Shown: positions 46,994-56,165 of the stretch, in pieces
How positions within the stretch are numbered: position 1 is the first letter of the stretch
How the letters are laid out: each line of letters begins with the position of its first letter
Assembly (NCBI RefSeq): GCF_900078195.1
Contig: NZ_FJVE01000007.1
Span: 868,001-932,000 of the forward strand
DNA length: 64,000 nt
Origin: Clostridium sp. Marseille-P299
Lineage (GTDB): Bacteria > Bacillota > Clostridia > Lachnospirales > Lachnospiraceae
Direction of reading: 5' to 3'
Translations under genes and position numbers: made by a program
Notes under the pieces: model-generated
What the model saw: the letters and a program-made list of their open reading frames with translations, nothing else
The model's database searches: none
What the model was told of the DNA's origin: nothing

Positions 46994-47160
46994 GTATATA
47001 GAAGCAAAAAACTACTTGATACATATCTAAAAGTTTCTTTTCATTTCTGAGCTTAGCTATAATTTTATTCAAATATAAAAATAGTGAAAGCATTTGTGAG
47101 TAAATGCTCTATTTTTTCATGAAAATTCAGCAATATACAAATATAAGAAAGGTATTAAAT

Positions 47161-49557
47161 ATGATACAAAACGAGAATTCTAGTAGCGATCTAAATGATA
47201 GTTTAGACGATAATTTAAATATTAACTTAGTTGATGATTTAAAAAATAACTTAATTGATTATTTAAATAATAACTTAGCTGATAATTTAAATGGTAATTT
47301 AAAGCAAGCCTATCAGGTTTTGCAAAAATATTTTGGATATAGTTATTTTCGAGAGGGACAAGAGGAACTGATTCAAAGTATTTTAGAAAAGAGAGATACC
47401 CTTGGGATTATGCCAACTGGTGCTGGGAAATCTATTTGCTACCAAGTGCCTGCACTAGCAATGGATGGGATCACTATTGTTATATCACCATTAATTTCAT
47501 TGATGAAAGATCAGGTTGCAGCATTAAATGAGGCAGGAATACACGCTGCATATATTAACAGTTCCCTTTCAACAAAACAAGTAAGCCTTGCACTACAATA
47601 TGCAAAGCAAGGCAGATATCAAATTATATATGTAGCGCCTGAACGCCTTTCTACCGAAGAGTTTCTTGATTTTGCACTACAATCCAATATCACAATGGTA
47701 ACCATTGATGAGGCTCATTGTATTTCACAGTGGGGACAGGATTTTAGACCTAGTTATTTAAATATCGTAGATTTCATTGAACAATTACCAAAACGCCCGA
47801 TTGTCAGTGCATTTACAGCAACTGCAACAAAAGAGGTAATGGAAGATATTATATGTGTTCTTCGATTAGAAGAACCAACGATTGTGGTAACTGGGTATGA
47901 TAGACCAAATTTATTTTATGAAGTTCGCACACCAAAGGATAAAGATGCAGAATTGATTGAATATATAAAAAATCATAGTTCCTGGTGCGGAATCATTTAC
48001 TGTTCCACCCGTAAGAATGTTGAGGAAGTGCAGGAATTACTTAGGAAAAATGGAATTGACGCAGCAAAATATCATGGTGGTATGAATGATGATCAAAGAA
48101 ATGAGAATCAAGAAGACTTTATCTATGATAGAAAATTGGTTATGGTTGCAACGAATGCCTTTGGAATGGGGATTGATAAATCCAACGTTAGGTATGTAAT
48201 TCATTATAATATGCCTAAAAACATTGAAAGTTATTATCAGGAGGCAGGAAGAGCCGGTCGAGATGGAGAGGCATCGGAATGTATTTTATTTTATGCGCCA
48301 ATGGATGTAAGAATCAATCAATTTCTTATTGAAAATGGTAATGAAAATGAAATGTTGACAGAAGATCAAAAGGAAATGATCCGTGAACGTGATGAAGAAC
48401 GATTAAAAATGATGACTTATTATTGTTTTACAAAGGATTGTTTAAGAGAATACATATTGCGATATTTCGGGCAGTATACCGAAGCAAATTGCGATAATTG
48501 TTCTAATTGCCTCGCTGAATTTGAGGAAGTGGATGTTACTAACCTTAGCAAAGATATTATTGGTTGTATTAGGGAATGTCGTGAGCGCTTTGGTTTAAAT
48601 GTTATTATTTCAACTCTCCAAGGCAGAAAAATTGCAAAATTAACCGCCAATCGTATGAATGAGAGTAGTTTTTATGGTAAGCATCAAATGGAAAGTGAGT
48701 CTTTCTTAAAAAGTGTTATGAATAAACTTATTATCGATGGATACTTATATTTAACAAGTGATAAGTATGCAATTGTAAAAGTAAATCGTAGTGCCAATGA
48801 AATTGAAATGGGAACAACCAAGGTTATTCTAAAGACTTCGAAAGAAAGTCAGAATCAAGGTAAGATTAATAGTAGTAAAAAACTTAAAAAATCTGAATTA
48901 TTGACTTCAAAAGGATTCGAATTATTTGAAATTTTACGCCAAGTAAGAACGCAAATTGCTAGGGAGGAAGGAATGCCTCCATACATTATCTTCTCCGATA
49001 AAACGTTAACGGATATGGTAATCAAACTTCCTTTTAACAAGGATGAGATGCTTTTCGTTACTGGAGTAGGTGAGAATAAGTTTGAAAAATATGGTCAGGC
49101 ATTTCTAGATGCTATTTTAGAATTTACAGGCGGAGTAAAAGAAAGACTTTGCTATGAAGATCAAGAGATCCTTGAAATATCAAAGAAGTCATCAAGTAAT
49201 AGAAGTTCTACAAAAACTGGTAAGGAAGACTTCTCCTTGACAGAGGAGATTAGAGAGAATATTAAGTTTGAGGAATTGGTAACAATAAGTCAATTTGTAG
49301 ATCAGCTCAACGAACTAAGAGATGATAAACGAATGAAACAAATAAATACGAAGCATTTTACAACACTCCTGAAAGAAAAGGAATATCTTTATGAACGATA
49401 TGATGAAGAACTTCAAAAAAATGTAACCGAAGTTACTGAAAAAGGTTATTCTGTTGGTATTACCATGGATAAGAGAGTTGGAAGAGGCGGATTTGAATAC
49501 AATGTGATTAGCTATAATAAAGAGGCACAGCAGATCTTGCTTGAATTGATATCATGA
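47161..49557 (+). CDS. recQ: RecQ ATP-dependent DNA helicase
   Basis: A 3'-5' DNA helicase of recombination and repair. It shows Walker A PTGAGKS, the DEAH box (TIDEAHC), STRKNVEEVQELL, and the arginine-finger motif (YYQEAGRAGRDG). The RecQ-C zinc cysteines lie in CFTKDC and CDNCSNC. A winged helix and an HRDC domain (LFEILRQVRTQIA) follow. An extra C-terminal domain of about 100 residues follows the HRDC and is not recognised. ATG 47161 has GAAAGG eight bases upstream. The first ~45 residues are a repeated Asp/Asn/Leu stretch not found in typical RecQ. Confidence 0.93.
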   Translation: MIQNENSSSDLNDSLDDNLNINLVDDLKNNLIDYLNNNLADNLNGNLKQAYQVLQKYFGYSYFREGQEELIQSILEKRDTLGIMPTGAGKSICYQVPALAMDGITIVISPLISLMKDQVAALNEAGIHAAYINSSLSTKQVSLALQYAKQGRYQIIYVAPERLSTEEFLDFALQSNITMVTIDEAHCISQWGQDFRPSYLNIVDFIEQLPKRPIVSAFTATATKEVMEDIICVLRLEEPTIVVTGYDRPNLFYEVRTPKDKDAELIEYIKNHSSWCGIIYCSTRKNVEEVQELLRKNGIDAAKYHGGMNDDQRNENQEDFIYDRKLVMVATNAFGMGIDKSNVRYVIHYNMPKNIESYYQEAGRAGRDGEASECILFYAPMDVRINQFLIENGNENEMLTEDQKEMIRERDEERLKMMTYYCFTKDCLREYILRYFGQYTEANCDNCSNCLAEFEEVDVTNLSKDIIGCIRECRERFGLNVIISTLQGRKIAKLTANRMNESSFYGKHQMESESFLKSVMNKLIIDGYLYLTSDKYAIVKVNRSANEIEMGTTKVILKTSKESQNQGKINSSKKLKKSELLTSKGFELFEILRQVRTQIAREEGMPPYIIFSDKTLTDMVIKLPFNKDEMLFVTGVGENKFEKYGQAFLDAILEFTGGVKERLCYEDQEILEISKKSSSNRSSTKTGKEDFSLTEEIRENIKFEELVTISQFVDQLNELRDDKRMKQINTKHFTTLLKEKEYLYERYDEELQKNVTEVTEKGYSVGITMDKRVGRGGFEYNVISYNKEAQQILLELIS
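47191..47310 (+). repeat. 12-bp coding repeat at the recQ N-terminus
   Basis: Units such as GATAATTTAAAT and AATAACTTAATT alternate, encoding [DNI]-[ND]-L-x four-residue repeats. About ten units occur in a 24-bp higher-order pattern. Unit length preserves the reading frame. Confidence 0.75.
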
Positions 49558-49574
49558 AGAGATGAATAGCATAG

Positions 49575-49760
49575 AATAGTGAAAACAAAAACAAAAATGA
49601 AATGAAAGACAAAACGTGAAGACAAACAGTGAATATAAACAGTGAAGACAAAACGTGAAGACAAAACGTGGAGATAAACAGTGAAGACAAAACGTGAAGA
49701 TAAAAATCAAAGGTAAAAATGAAAGATAAAAAGTGAAGATAAAATTGAAAAGAGAAATGA
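49575..49760. repeat. 13-bp minisatellite downstream of recQ
   Basis: Seven contiguous copies close to GTGAAGACAAAAC occupy 49616-49706, with decayed copies on each side. There are no unique spacers, so it is not a CRISPR array. The open minus-strand frame across it encodes only repetitive hydrophobic sequence. Confidence 0.85.
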
Positions 49761-49766
49761 AAAAAA

Positions 49767-49799
49767 GTGCAGATATGTGTATAATATCTGCACTTTTTT
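49767..49799. terminator. Bidirectional terminator between recQ and the LysR gene
   Basis: GTGCAGATAT and ATATCTGCAC form a perfect 10-bp stem over seven bases, flanked by A6 on the left and T6 on the right. Confidence 0.9.
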
Positions 49800-49805
49800 C
49801 GTCGT

Positions 49806-50681
49806 TTATAGATTTTGAAACTCATTCCAAAATAAATTAGATGCTTTCGTATGTTTGATTCCTTTTAAACGTATAAAAGCCAATTCACTTTTTATATTAT
49901 CTGCTAGTGGAACTAACTTAATGCCAGAATGGTGCATGGATTCCACTGCATGCTGCATCATCAAGGAGATACCCATTCCATTTGAAACCAAACCCAAGAT
50001 ATTATCCATGCGAGTTCCCGTATATCCAATCTTAGGAAGAAATCCAGATTTTTTGCATATGGAACATACATGATCTAATAGACAAGTGCTCTTATCCAGT
50101 TGAAGAAAGTTTTCATCTTTTAACTGTGCGATGTCTATAATCTTTTGATTTGCAAGAGCATGGTCCTTTGGTAAAACGGCGATGAAATGATCATATTCTA
50201 AAGTGATTTTCTCATATTTATTCTCATCTAAAGAAAAAATTCTAGCATAAGCGATGTCGCAATGTCCTTCATCAAGTTCGTGCATTAAATTTGCACTCTC
50301 TATTTCTTCAATATCCAAACGTATTTCCGTATGTTTTTTATGAAAATCAGCAATTAATCCAGTGATTTTATACTGAGCCATAACTGGTATCGCATAAATT
50401 TTTAACATTGAACTTTCTGAATTTCGATACGGAGAGGTAGCGTTCCAAAGAGCATAATAATCTTCTAAAATTCTATGTGCATAGGGAAGAAGTGTTCTTC
50501 CAGCTTCTGTTAGTTCAATATGTCTTCGTGTACGATCAAATAGGTAAGTATCGAGTTCTTTTTCTAAGGAAATTATTTGTTTGGATACATTACTTTGCGT
50601 AGTAAACAGTCGTTCCGCTGTTTCTGTATAATTTTTAGTTTCCGCCAAATCGATAAAAAACTTCATTTTCTGAATATCCAT
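49806..50681 (-). CDS. LysR-family regulator of the decarboxylase operon
   Basis: The 291-residue protein has an N-terminal winged helix (MKFFIDLAETKNYTETAERL, then TTQSNVSKQIISLEKEL) and a periplasmic-binding-like co-inducer domain. It diverges from the UbiX/LpdD/UbiD operon. By analogy with phenolic-acid decarboxylase systems, it probably activates that operon in response to an aromatic acid. A perfect palindrome lies 13 bases before its start. Confidence 0.9.
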   Translation of the reverse strand: MDIQKMKFFIDLAETKNYTETAERLFTTQSNVSKQIISLEKELDTYLFDRTRRHIELTEAGRTLLPYAHRILEDYYALWNATSPYRNSESSMLKIYAIPVMAQYKITGLIADFHKKHTEIRLDIEEIESANLMHELDEGHCDIAYARIFSLDENKYEKITLEYDHFIAVLPKDHALANQKIIDIAQLKDENFLQLDKSTCLLDHVCSICKKSGFLPKIGYTGTRMDNILGLVSNGMGISLMMQHAVESMHHSGIKLVPLADNIKSELAFIRLKGIKHTKASNLFWNEFQNL

Positions 50682-50693
50682 AATGCCTCCAAG

Positions 50694-50710
50694 TATTCCA
50701 ATATGGAATA
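50694..50710. promoter_or_regulatory. Likely LysR operator
   Basis: TATTCCA-ATA-TGGAATA is a perfect palindrome with a T-N11-A core. It lies in the divergent region between the LysR gene and the ubiX promoter. Confidence 0.65.
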
Positions 50711-50729
50711 GTATATCACAAAAATTGAA

Positions 50730-50757
50730 TTGATTGTAAAAAAATTTCGAGTAAAAT
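50730..50757 (+). promoter_or_regulatory. Candidate promoter of the decarboxylase operon
   Basis: TTGATT, a 16-base spacer and TAAAAT, placed about 20 bases beyond the LysR palindrome, as expected for LysR activation. Confidence 0.55.
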
Positions 50758-50825
50758 GTAACACGATAGTTTTACAAAGATAGTTTTAACTTTCAAGAGA
50801 CCAAAGAGATGGAGGTGAGTATTAA

Positions 50826-51407
50826 ATGAAACGACGAATTATTGTTGGCGTTAGTGGTGCTTCTGGTATTCCTGTAGCCATTGAAGTATTACGCCAATTA
50901 AAAGAAAATCCAAATGTTGAAACGCATCTCATTTATTCAAATGCTGCAGAAATAACACTTCATGAAGAATCAAAGCTTTCGTTAGAAGAATTTAAAAGCA
51001 TGGCAGATGTAGTATATGATAATAAAAACATTGGAGCAGCGCCTGCAAGCGGAAGCTTTCGTACCGATGGAATGATAATTGTTCCTTGTAGTATGAAAAC
51101 CGTTGCCGGTGTAGTAAGCGGCTATAGCGATAACCTCCTCCTACGTGCGGCAGATGTAACATTAAAGGAAAGACGTAAATTAGTGATGGCCGTAAGAGAA
51201 TGCCCATTTTCAACGATTCACTTACGAAATATGCATGAACTAAGTAGTATGGGCGCGTATATTATGCCACTTGTTTTAAGTTTCTATCAAAAACCAGATG
51301 GACTAAAGGATTGCATACAACATATGGCTGGTAAAATTCTAGATCCTTTTGAAATAGAAGGGGAACATTTTAAGCGTTGGAGGGGACTTACCAATGAAAG
51401 TTATTGA
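50826..51407 (+). CDS. ubiX: UbiX-type flavin prenyltransferase
   Basis: The protein makes prenylated FMN, the cofactor of UbiD decarboxylases. The N-terminal flavin motif GVSGASGIPVAIEVLRQL and the PCSMKT loop followed by VVSGYSDNLLLRAADVTLKERRKLV are diagnostic. The length of 193 is normal. GGAGGTG precedes the ATG. It overlaps the next gene by 14 bases. Confidence 0.92.
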   Translation: MKRRIIVGVSGASGIPVAIEVLRQLKENPNVETHLIYSNAAEITLHEESKLSLEEFKSMADVVYDNKNIGAAPASGSFRTDGMIIVPCSMKTVAGVVSGYSDNLLLRAADVTLKERRKLVMAVRECPFSTIHLRNMHELSSMGAYIMPLVLSFYQKPDGLKDCIQHMAGKILDPFEIEGEHFKRWRGLTNESY

Positions 51408-51753
51408 AACTAGTAAACAGCTATATGGTTATGAAATAAAAGCAACTGTAACCTTGTTAGAAAAGGATATCCATGTTCTTATGACTGGAGGGTGTCTATG
51501 GCATACAGGGTCTGTTAGCATGTTCTGTAATGGTATAGAAGAAGGACTTATTATAGCTCCCAATCATAAAGAGGGTGAAATAAGTAAGGCATGGGCGAAT
51601 GCAATATCAAAGCATTTTAATTGTCGAGCTACAGTAGTATGTGGAATTCACTTTGACAATGCTACTAAAGAAATGATTAAAGAAATAGTGAATAAATCAG
51701 ATGAGATGTTACAGGATATCATTGCTCAAATAATGAAAGAGAAAAGAGGATAA
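51394..51753 (+). CDS. LpdD-like prenylated-flavin chaperone / decarboxylase small subunit
   Basis: The 119-residue protein occupies the place of LpdD in the gallate decarboxylase operon of lactobacilli and resembles that family (MTGGCLWHTGSVS, CGIHFDNAT). It is thought to help deliver or mature prenylated FMN for the UbiD-like enzyme. GGAGGGG precedes the ATG inside the end of ubiX. It ends four bases before the ubiD start. Its precise activity is inferred from the family. Confidence 0.8.
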   Translation: MKVIETSKQLYGYEIKATVTLLEKDIHVLMTGGCLWHTGSVSMFCNGIEEGLIIAPNHKEGEISKAWANAISKHFNCRATVVCGIHFDNATKEMIKEIVNKSDEMLQDIIAQIMKEKRG

Positions 51754-51757
51754 GAAT

Positions 51758-53236
51758 ATGTCAAAAAAGAAAGTAAATGATTTACGTTCTGCTTTGGAAC
51801 TGTTACAAAGCATTCCAGGGCAATTGGTTGAAACTGATGTAGAAGTTGATCCAATGGGAGAATTATCTGGGGTTTATCGTCATGTGGGAGCTGGCGGAAC
51901 GGTTATGAGACCAACGCAAGAAGGACCAGCGATGATTTTTAATAATGTAAAAGGACATCCTGGTGCAAGAGTAGCAATTGGTTTATTAGCAAGTCGTAAC
52001 AGAGTTGGACACTTACTGGATTGTGATCCTAAGAAATTAGGCTTTTTATTAAAGGAGTCCGTTGCCAATCCAATCCCTCCAGTAGTGATTCCAAATGAGA
52101 AAGCAAAATGCCAGGAAGTAGTACATTTAGCATCCGAAGAAGGCTTTGATATTCGTAAACTCGTACCAGCGCCAACCAATACCTTAGAAGATGCTGGTCC
52201 ATATATTACACTTGGTATGTGCTATGCTGCGAATCCAGAGACAAAAGAATCCGATGTAACAATTCATCGTATGTGTTTCCAGTCAAAAGATGAGATTTCA
52301 ATCTTTTTACAACCAGGAGCTCGTCATATTGGCTATTTCCGCGAATTAGCAGAAGCTAAGGGAGAAGCACTTCCAATCTCCATTAGTATCGGTGTGGATC
52401 CAGCGATAGAAATCGCATCCTGTTTTGAGCCACCAACAACACCACTTGGATACGATGAATTACAAGCAGCTGGAGCCATTAGAAAAGAGCCAGTAGAACT
52501 TGTAAAATGTTTAACTATCGATGGTAAGGCAATTGCAAACGCTGAATATGTAATTGAAGGTGAAATTCTTCCGAATGTTAGAATCCGTGAAGATATCAAT
52601 TCAAATACTGGAAAGGCTATGCCAGAATTCCCTGGCTATTGTGGACCAGCCAACCCAGAACTTCCAATTATTAAAGTAAAAGCAGTAACTACAAGAAAGA
52701 ATCCTATTATGCAGACTTGTATTGGACCAAGTGAAGAACATGTTTCCATGGCTGGTATTCCTACAGAAGCAAGTATTTTAGCCATGGTAGAAAAGGCAAT
52801 GCCAGGTAAATTACAAAATGTGTACTGTGCTTCTAGTGGCGGTGGTAAGTATGTTGCTATCATGCAATTTAAAAAATCAGTGCCTTCCGATGAAGGACGC
52901 CAAAGACAGGCTGCATTACTAGCTTTTAGTGCATTTGCAGAATTAAAACATGTCTTTTTGGTTGACGAAGATGTGGATTGCTTTGATATGAAAGATGTTA
53001 TGTGGGCAATGACTACTAGATTCCAAGCGGATATTGATATGATTCCGATTCCAGGTGTACAGTGCCATCCACTGGATCCATCCAATCAACCAGAGTATTC
53101 AAAGAGTATTCGTGCAAGAGGCGTTGCATGCAAAGCTATCTTTGATTGCACAGTACCTTTTGATCAAAAAGAACGTTTTGAGCGTGCAAAATTTATGGAG
53201 GTAGATCCAAAACATTGGCTACCTGATATGTTTTAG
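51758..53236 (+). CDS. ubiD: UbiD-family prenyl-FMN-dependent decarboxylase (LpdC/BsdC type)
   Basis: The 492-residue enzyme non-oxidatively decarboxylates an aromatic acid. UbiD signatures include VTIHRMCFQSKDEISIFLQP, the cofactor-binding EPPTTPLGYDELQAAGAIR and the EYVIEGEILPN motif. Its size and partner genes fit the gallate, protocatechuate or 4-hydroxybenzoate group rather than ubiquinone synthesis, which anaerobic clostridia lack. The substrate is probably a plant phenolic acid. Confidence 0.9.
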   Translation: MSKKKVNDLRSALELLQSIPGQLVETDVEVDPMGELSGVYRHVGAGGTVMRPTQEGPAMIFNNVKGHPGARVAIGLLASRNRVGHLLDCDPKKLGFLLKESVANPIPPVVIPNEKAKCQEVVHLASEEGFDIRKLVPAPTNTLEDAGPYITLGMCYAANPETKESDVTIHRMCFQSKDEISIFLQPGARHIGYFRELAEAKGEALPISISIGVDPAIEIASCFEPPTTPLGYDELQAAGAIRKEPVELVKCLTIDGKAIANAEYVIEGEILPNVRIREDINSNTGKAMPEFPGYCGPANPELPIIKVKAVTTRKNPIMQTCIGPSEEHVSMAGIPTEASILAMVEKAMPGKLQNVYCASSGGGKYVAIMQFKKSVPSDEGRQRQAALLAFSAFAELKHVFLVDEDVDCFDMKDVMWAMTTRFQADIDMIPIPGVQCHPLDPSNQPEYSKSIRARGVACKAIFDCTVPFDQKERFERAKFMEVDPKHWLPDMF

Positions 53237-53251
53237 AAAAGGAGAAAGATT

Positions 53252-53980
53252 ATGCCAACGGGAGTAATCATTAATGCACTATCTGTATTTTTAGGAGGAA
53301 TTTTTGGAGCACTGATCGGTAATAAGTTACCTGCAAAATTTAAAGCAGACCTTACATTAATTTTTGGTATTTGTTCCATGGGTATGGGTATTAGCTCAAT
53401 TGGACTTATGAAGAATATGCCTGCAGTTATTTTTGCAATTGTAGTTGGTACCGGTCTAGGCTTAGCAATTCATCTTGGTGGTTTAATTAATAAAGGGGCT
53501 AGCCAAATGCAAAAGCCAATAGCAAAACTATTTAAAAATCACAATTCAAGTTTATCAGAAGATGAATTTTTAGCAACGCTGGTAACTATTATTGTATTAT
53601 TCTGTGCAAGTGGAACAGGAATTTATGGTTCCTTAGATTCTGGAATGACTGGTGATAGTACAATTTTAATATCCAAATCCATACTTGATTTCTTTACTGC
53701 AGCGATTTTTGCTTGTAACTTGGGATATGTTGTATCTGTTGTTGCAATACCTCAATTTATTATCTTCTTTTTGTTGTTCCTTGGGGCGAAATTTATCTTC
53801 CCTTTAACAACTCCAGACATGATTGCAGATTTTAAAGCTTGTGGTGGATTTTTAATGATTGCTACAGGATTTAGAATTGCAAAAGTGAAAGAATTTCCGA
53901 TTGCAGATATGATACCGGCTATGGTTTTAATTATGCCTTTTAGCTGGCTTTGGGTAAATTGTATTATGCTATTGCTTTAG
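53252..53980 (+). CDS. DUF554-family membrane protein
   Basis: The 242-residue protein has about seven hydrophobic helices and the family start PTGVIINALSVFLGGIFGALIG. DUF554 (YdfK/YqgA type) has no proven function. It is 15 bases after ubiD and shares the operon. Transport of the phenolic acid or its product is a reasonable but unproven idea. Confidence 0.85.
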   Translation: MPTGVIINALSVFLGGIFGALIGNKLPAKFKADLTLIFGICSMGMGISSIGLMKNMPAVIFAIVVGTGLGLAIHLGGLINKGASQMQKPIAKLFKNHNSSLSEDEFLATLVTIIVLFCASGTGIYGSLDSGMTGDSTILISKSILDFFTAAIFACNLGYVVSVVAIPQFIIFFLLFLGAKFIFPLTTPDMIADFKACGGFLMIATGFRIAKVKEFPIADMIPAMVLIMPFSWLWVNCIMLLL

Positions 53981-54000
53981 GAAAATAAACAAATAACTAA

Positions 54001-54052
54001 AAAGAAAGCATTGATAAAGAAGGAACATCATTTATCTATGCTTTCTTTTTTT
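54001..54052 (+). terminator. Terminator of the decarboxylase operon
   Basis: AAAGAAAGCATTGATAAA pairs with TTTATCTATGCTTTCTTT (one mismatch) and continues into a run of T. Confidence 0.88.
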
Positions 54053-54178
54053 ACAAAAATTAATAAAAAATCTTTGTGAAAATGCTAAGCTATGAAAAAT
54101 CTTTCTATAGGAATTATGTAAGTGGTTATATAGCATAGATTTGTACTTATGATTAATGATTAGGAAAATACTTACATC

Positions 54179-54206
54179 TTGAATATTAATATTATAATGG
54201 TATAAT
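54179..54206 (+). promoter_or_regulatory. Candidate promoter of the aromatic-acid exporter gene
   Basis: TTGAAT, a 16-base spacer and TATAAT, about 127 bases ahead of the coding sequence. The rest of the 54053-54333 gap holds nothing recognisable. Confidence 0.5.
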
Positions 54207-54333
54207 ATAATCGTCATACTACACTTAAAAATGTAAATATATTTAAAATGTTGCATATGTAATAATAGTAGTGCTTCAAACTATAAAGGGTTGAGATAAA
54301 TCTAAGAAATCATCGTTTGGAAAGGAACTAAAT

Positions 54334-54807
54334 ATGAAAAGGATAGGTGCAAGAAATGTAAAAACAGCGTTATCTGTTTTTATATGCTTGATGCTATATC
54401 ATATAATAGGGCAACCATATTCACTGTTTGCATGTATTGCAGCTGTTATCTGTACACAAAATACAATAGAGAACTCTTTCTTAGTTAGTAAGGGTAGAGT
54501 TCTTGGAACAATAATTGGAGGAATATTAGCATATTTCTTTACAATATTGTTTGGCGATAACCCCGTAATGATTACCTTAGGGATCGTCATATTAATATAC
54601 TTTGGTAATTTGATTAACAAAAAAGAAGCAATTTCAATGTCTTGTGTAGTATTTCTTTCCATATTAATTAAGTTAGAAGATATGAATCCGTTGGTTTATA
54701 CTGTTTATCGTGTAGTAGAAACTACCATTGGTATTGTTGTATCGATTATTGTAAACAAATATCTACCAATTGAAAAATTGAAGTATTTTTCAAGAAATAA
54801 TCAGTAG
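54334..54807 (+). CDS. Aromatic-acid exporter family (ArAE/FUSC-like, DUF939) membrane protein
   Basis: The 157-residue protein has about four to five membrane helices with the pattern TALSVFICLMLYHIIGQPYSLFACIAAVI, RVLGTIIGGILAYF and YRVVETTIGIVVSIIVNKYL. It is the short membrane half of the family, without the C-terminal cytoplasmic domain of longer members. Location next to the phenolic decarboxylase operon fits efflux of aromatic acids. It has its own promoter and terminator. Confidence 0.82.
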   Translation: MKRIGARNVKTALSVFICLMLYHIIGQPYSLFACIAAVICTQNTIENSFLVSKGRVLGTIIGGILAYFFTILFGDNPVMITLGIVILIYFGNLINKKEAISMSCVVFLSILIKLEDMNPLVYTVYRVVETTIGIVVSIIVNKYLPIEKLKYFSRNNQ

Positions 54808-54859
54808 AAGCTATAATTACTTATCAAAATAAAGTGCTTCTAGCCAATATAATCAGAAG

Positions 54860-54902
54860 GGGTGTAGCAAAATAGAGTTAATCTATATTGCTACACCCTT
54901 TA
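54860..54902. terminator. Bidirectional terminator between the exporter and YeiH-like genes
   Basis: GGGTGTAGCAA pairs with TTGCTACACCC, with an inner ATAGA/TCTAT stem, followed by TTTA. Confidence 0.8.
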
Positions 54903-54911
54903 TGTACATAA

Positions 54912-55973
54912 TTATAAAATTCCAAGTATATTTTGTAAAATAAGACTTACCATTGCAATGGCAATCCAACAGCAAAAGCCCATAGCAATTGGTTTTCCAC
55001 CTTTTTTAACTAAGGTAACAATATTTGTATTTAATCCAATTGCACACATAGCCATAACAATAAAGAATTTACTTAATTGTTTTAAGAAATTAAATGATTT
55101 TACAGCTAAGCTAAGTGTTGCTCCAGTACAAAAACTTGTAATAAGAGTTGTAATAACGGAGGCTAATATAAAATATAAAATAAACATAGGAAAGATTTTC
55201 TTTATTGAAATCGTTGTTTCAACATTGGTATTTTGTTTCTTTTCCTTATTAATTCGAATAAATGATAATACTAATGTAATTGGTATGATTGCTAAAGTTC
55301 TAGTTAATTTTACAATGGTTGCATACTCTAAAACAGTTCCACCTGTTCCATGCAACGTATCCCATGTTGCTGCAGCAGCGGTTACAGAAGAGGTATCATT
55401 GATTGCAGTACCAGCAAATAAACCGAAACCAGTATTGGATAATCCAAGGATTGAACCTAAGGTAGGGAAAATAATTGCTGCAATTATATTAAATAAAAAT
55501 ATAACTGAAATTGATTGAGCGATTTCTTCGTCATCGGCATCAATCACTGGCGCAGTAGCAGCAATAGCAGAGCCACCGCAAATGGAGGAACCAACCCCAA
55601 TTAAAGTTGCAGTTTTGCTAGGGATTTTCAATGCTTTATGCATTAAATATGCTACAATTAGAGATGTTGAAATGGTAGAAAGAATAATAGGAAGTGAATC
55701 CATTCCAACTTTTTTAACAGTAGCAAGGTTTAAACCAAAACCAAGTAATATAACAGCATATTGTAAGATTTTTTTTGAAGTAAAGCTTATGCCATCCATA
55801 AAAGCGGATTTATCTTTTATAAGGATCGATAAAATCATACCAATAATCATTGCTATCACTGGAGCGCCAACCACTTCAAGCGTATCAATAGATTTTACCA
55901 AGAACCATACTGGTAATGAAATCGCTAGGCATAATAAAATACCTTTACTTTTGTTTTTTAAAACATTCATCAT
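54912..55973 (-). CDS. YeiH-family putative sulfate exporter (UPF0324)
   Basis: The 353-residue protein has about ten membrane helices with the family motifs [19 protein letters not shown] and [18 protein letters not shown]. Members are predicted exporters of sulfate, sulfonate or similar anions, with little direct proof. AAGGAG precedes the ATG pair. It is divergent from a LysR gene, the same arrangement as yeiH and yeiE in enterobacteria. Confidence 0.87.
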   Translation of the reverse strand: MMNVLKNKSKGILLCLAISLPVWFLVKSIDTLEVVGAPVIAMIIGMILSILIKDKSAFMDGISFTSKKILQYAVILLGFGLNLATVKKVGMDSLPIILSTISTSLIVAYLMHKALKIPSKTATLIGVGSSICGGSAIAATAPVIDADDEEIAQSISVIFLFNIIAAIIFPTLGSILGLSNTGFGLFAGTAINDTSSVTAAAATWDTLHGTGGTVLEYATIVKLTRTLAIIPITLVLSFIRINKEKKQNTNVETTISIKKIFPMFILYFILASVITTLITSFCTGATLSLAVKSFNFLKQLSKFFIVMAMCAIGLNTNIVTLVKKGGKPIAMGFCCWIAIAMVSLILQNILGIL

Positions 55974-56165
55974 GTTTCTCCTTCTTTTGTTTTTCCTAAT
56001 CTTACAAAAAATAATTAATAATGTAAAATTATTTATCTTGATTAATACATAAAAAAATATTATGATTAAACATAGAATTAGAAAATAAGTAGAACAATAA
56101 TAGATAAATTCCTTTTTAATAAGAAGGAAAGCAATTGTTTAGGATTATAAAGAGGAGTATAAATC

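Noticed and set aside
49575..49760. CRISPR-like appearance of the 13-bp repeat
   Set aside because: Units are directly contiguous, too short and without unique spacers. No cas genes are near.
49508..49825. 105-codon minus-strand frame over the 13-bp repeat
   Set aside because: Its protein is only the translated repeat (HVLSSLFIF-type) and runs through a strong terminator.
54958..56052. Two long plus-strand open frames (186 and 156 codons) opposite the YeiH-like gene
   Set aside because: Both mirror a clear membrane-protein gene and have no start signals of their own.
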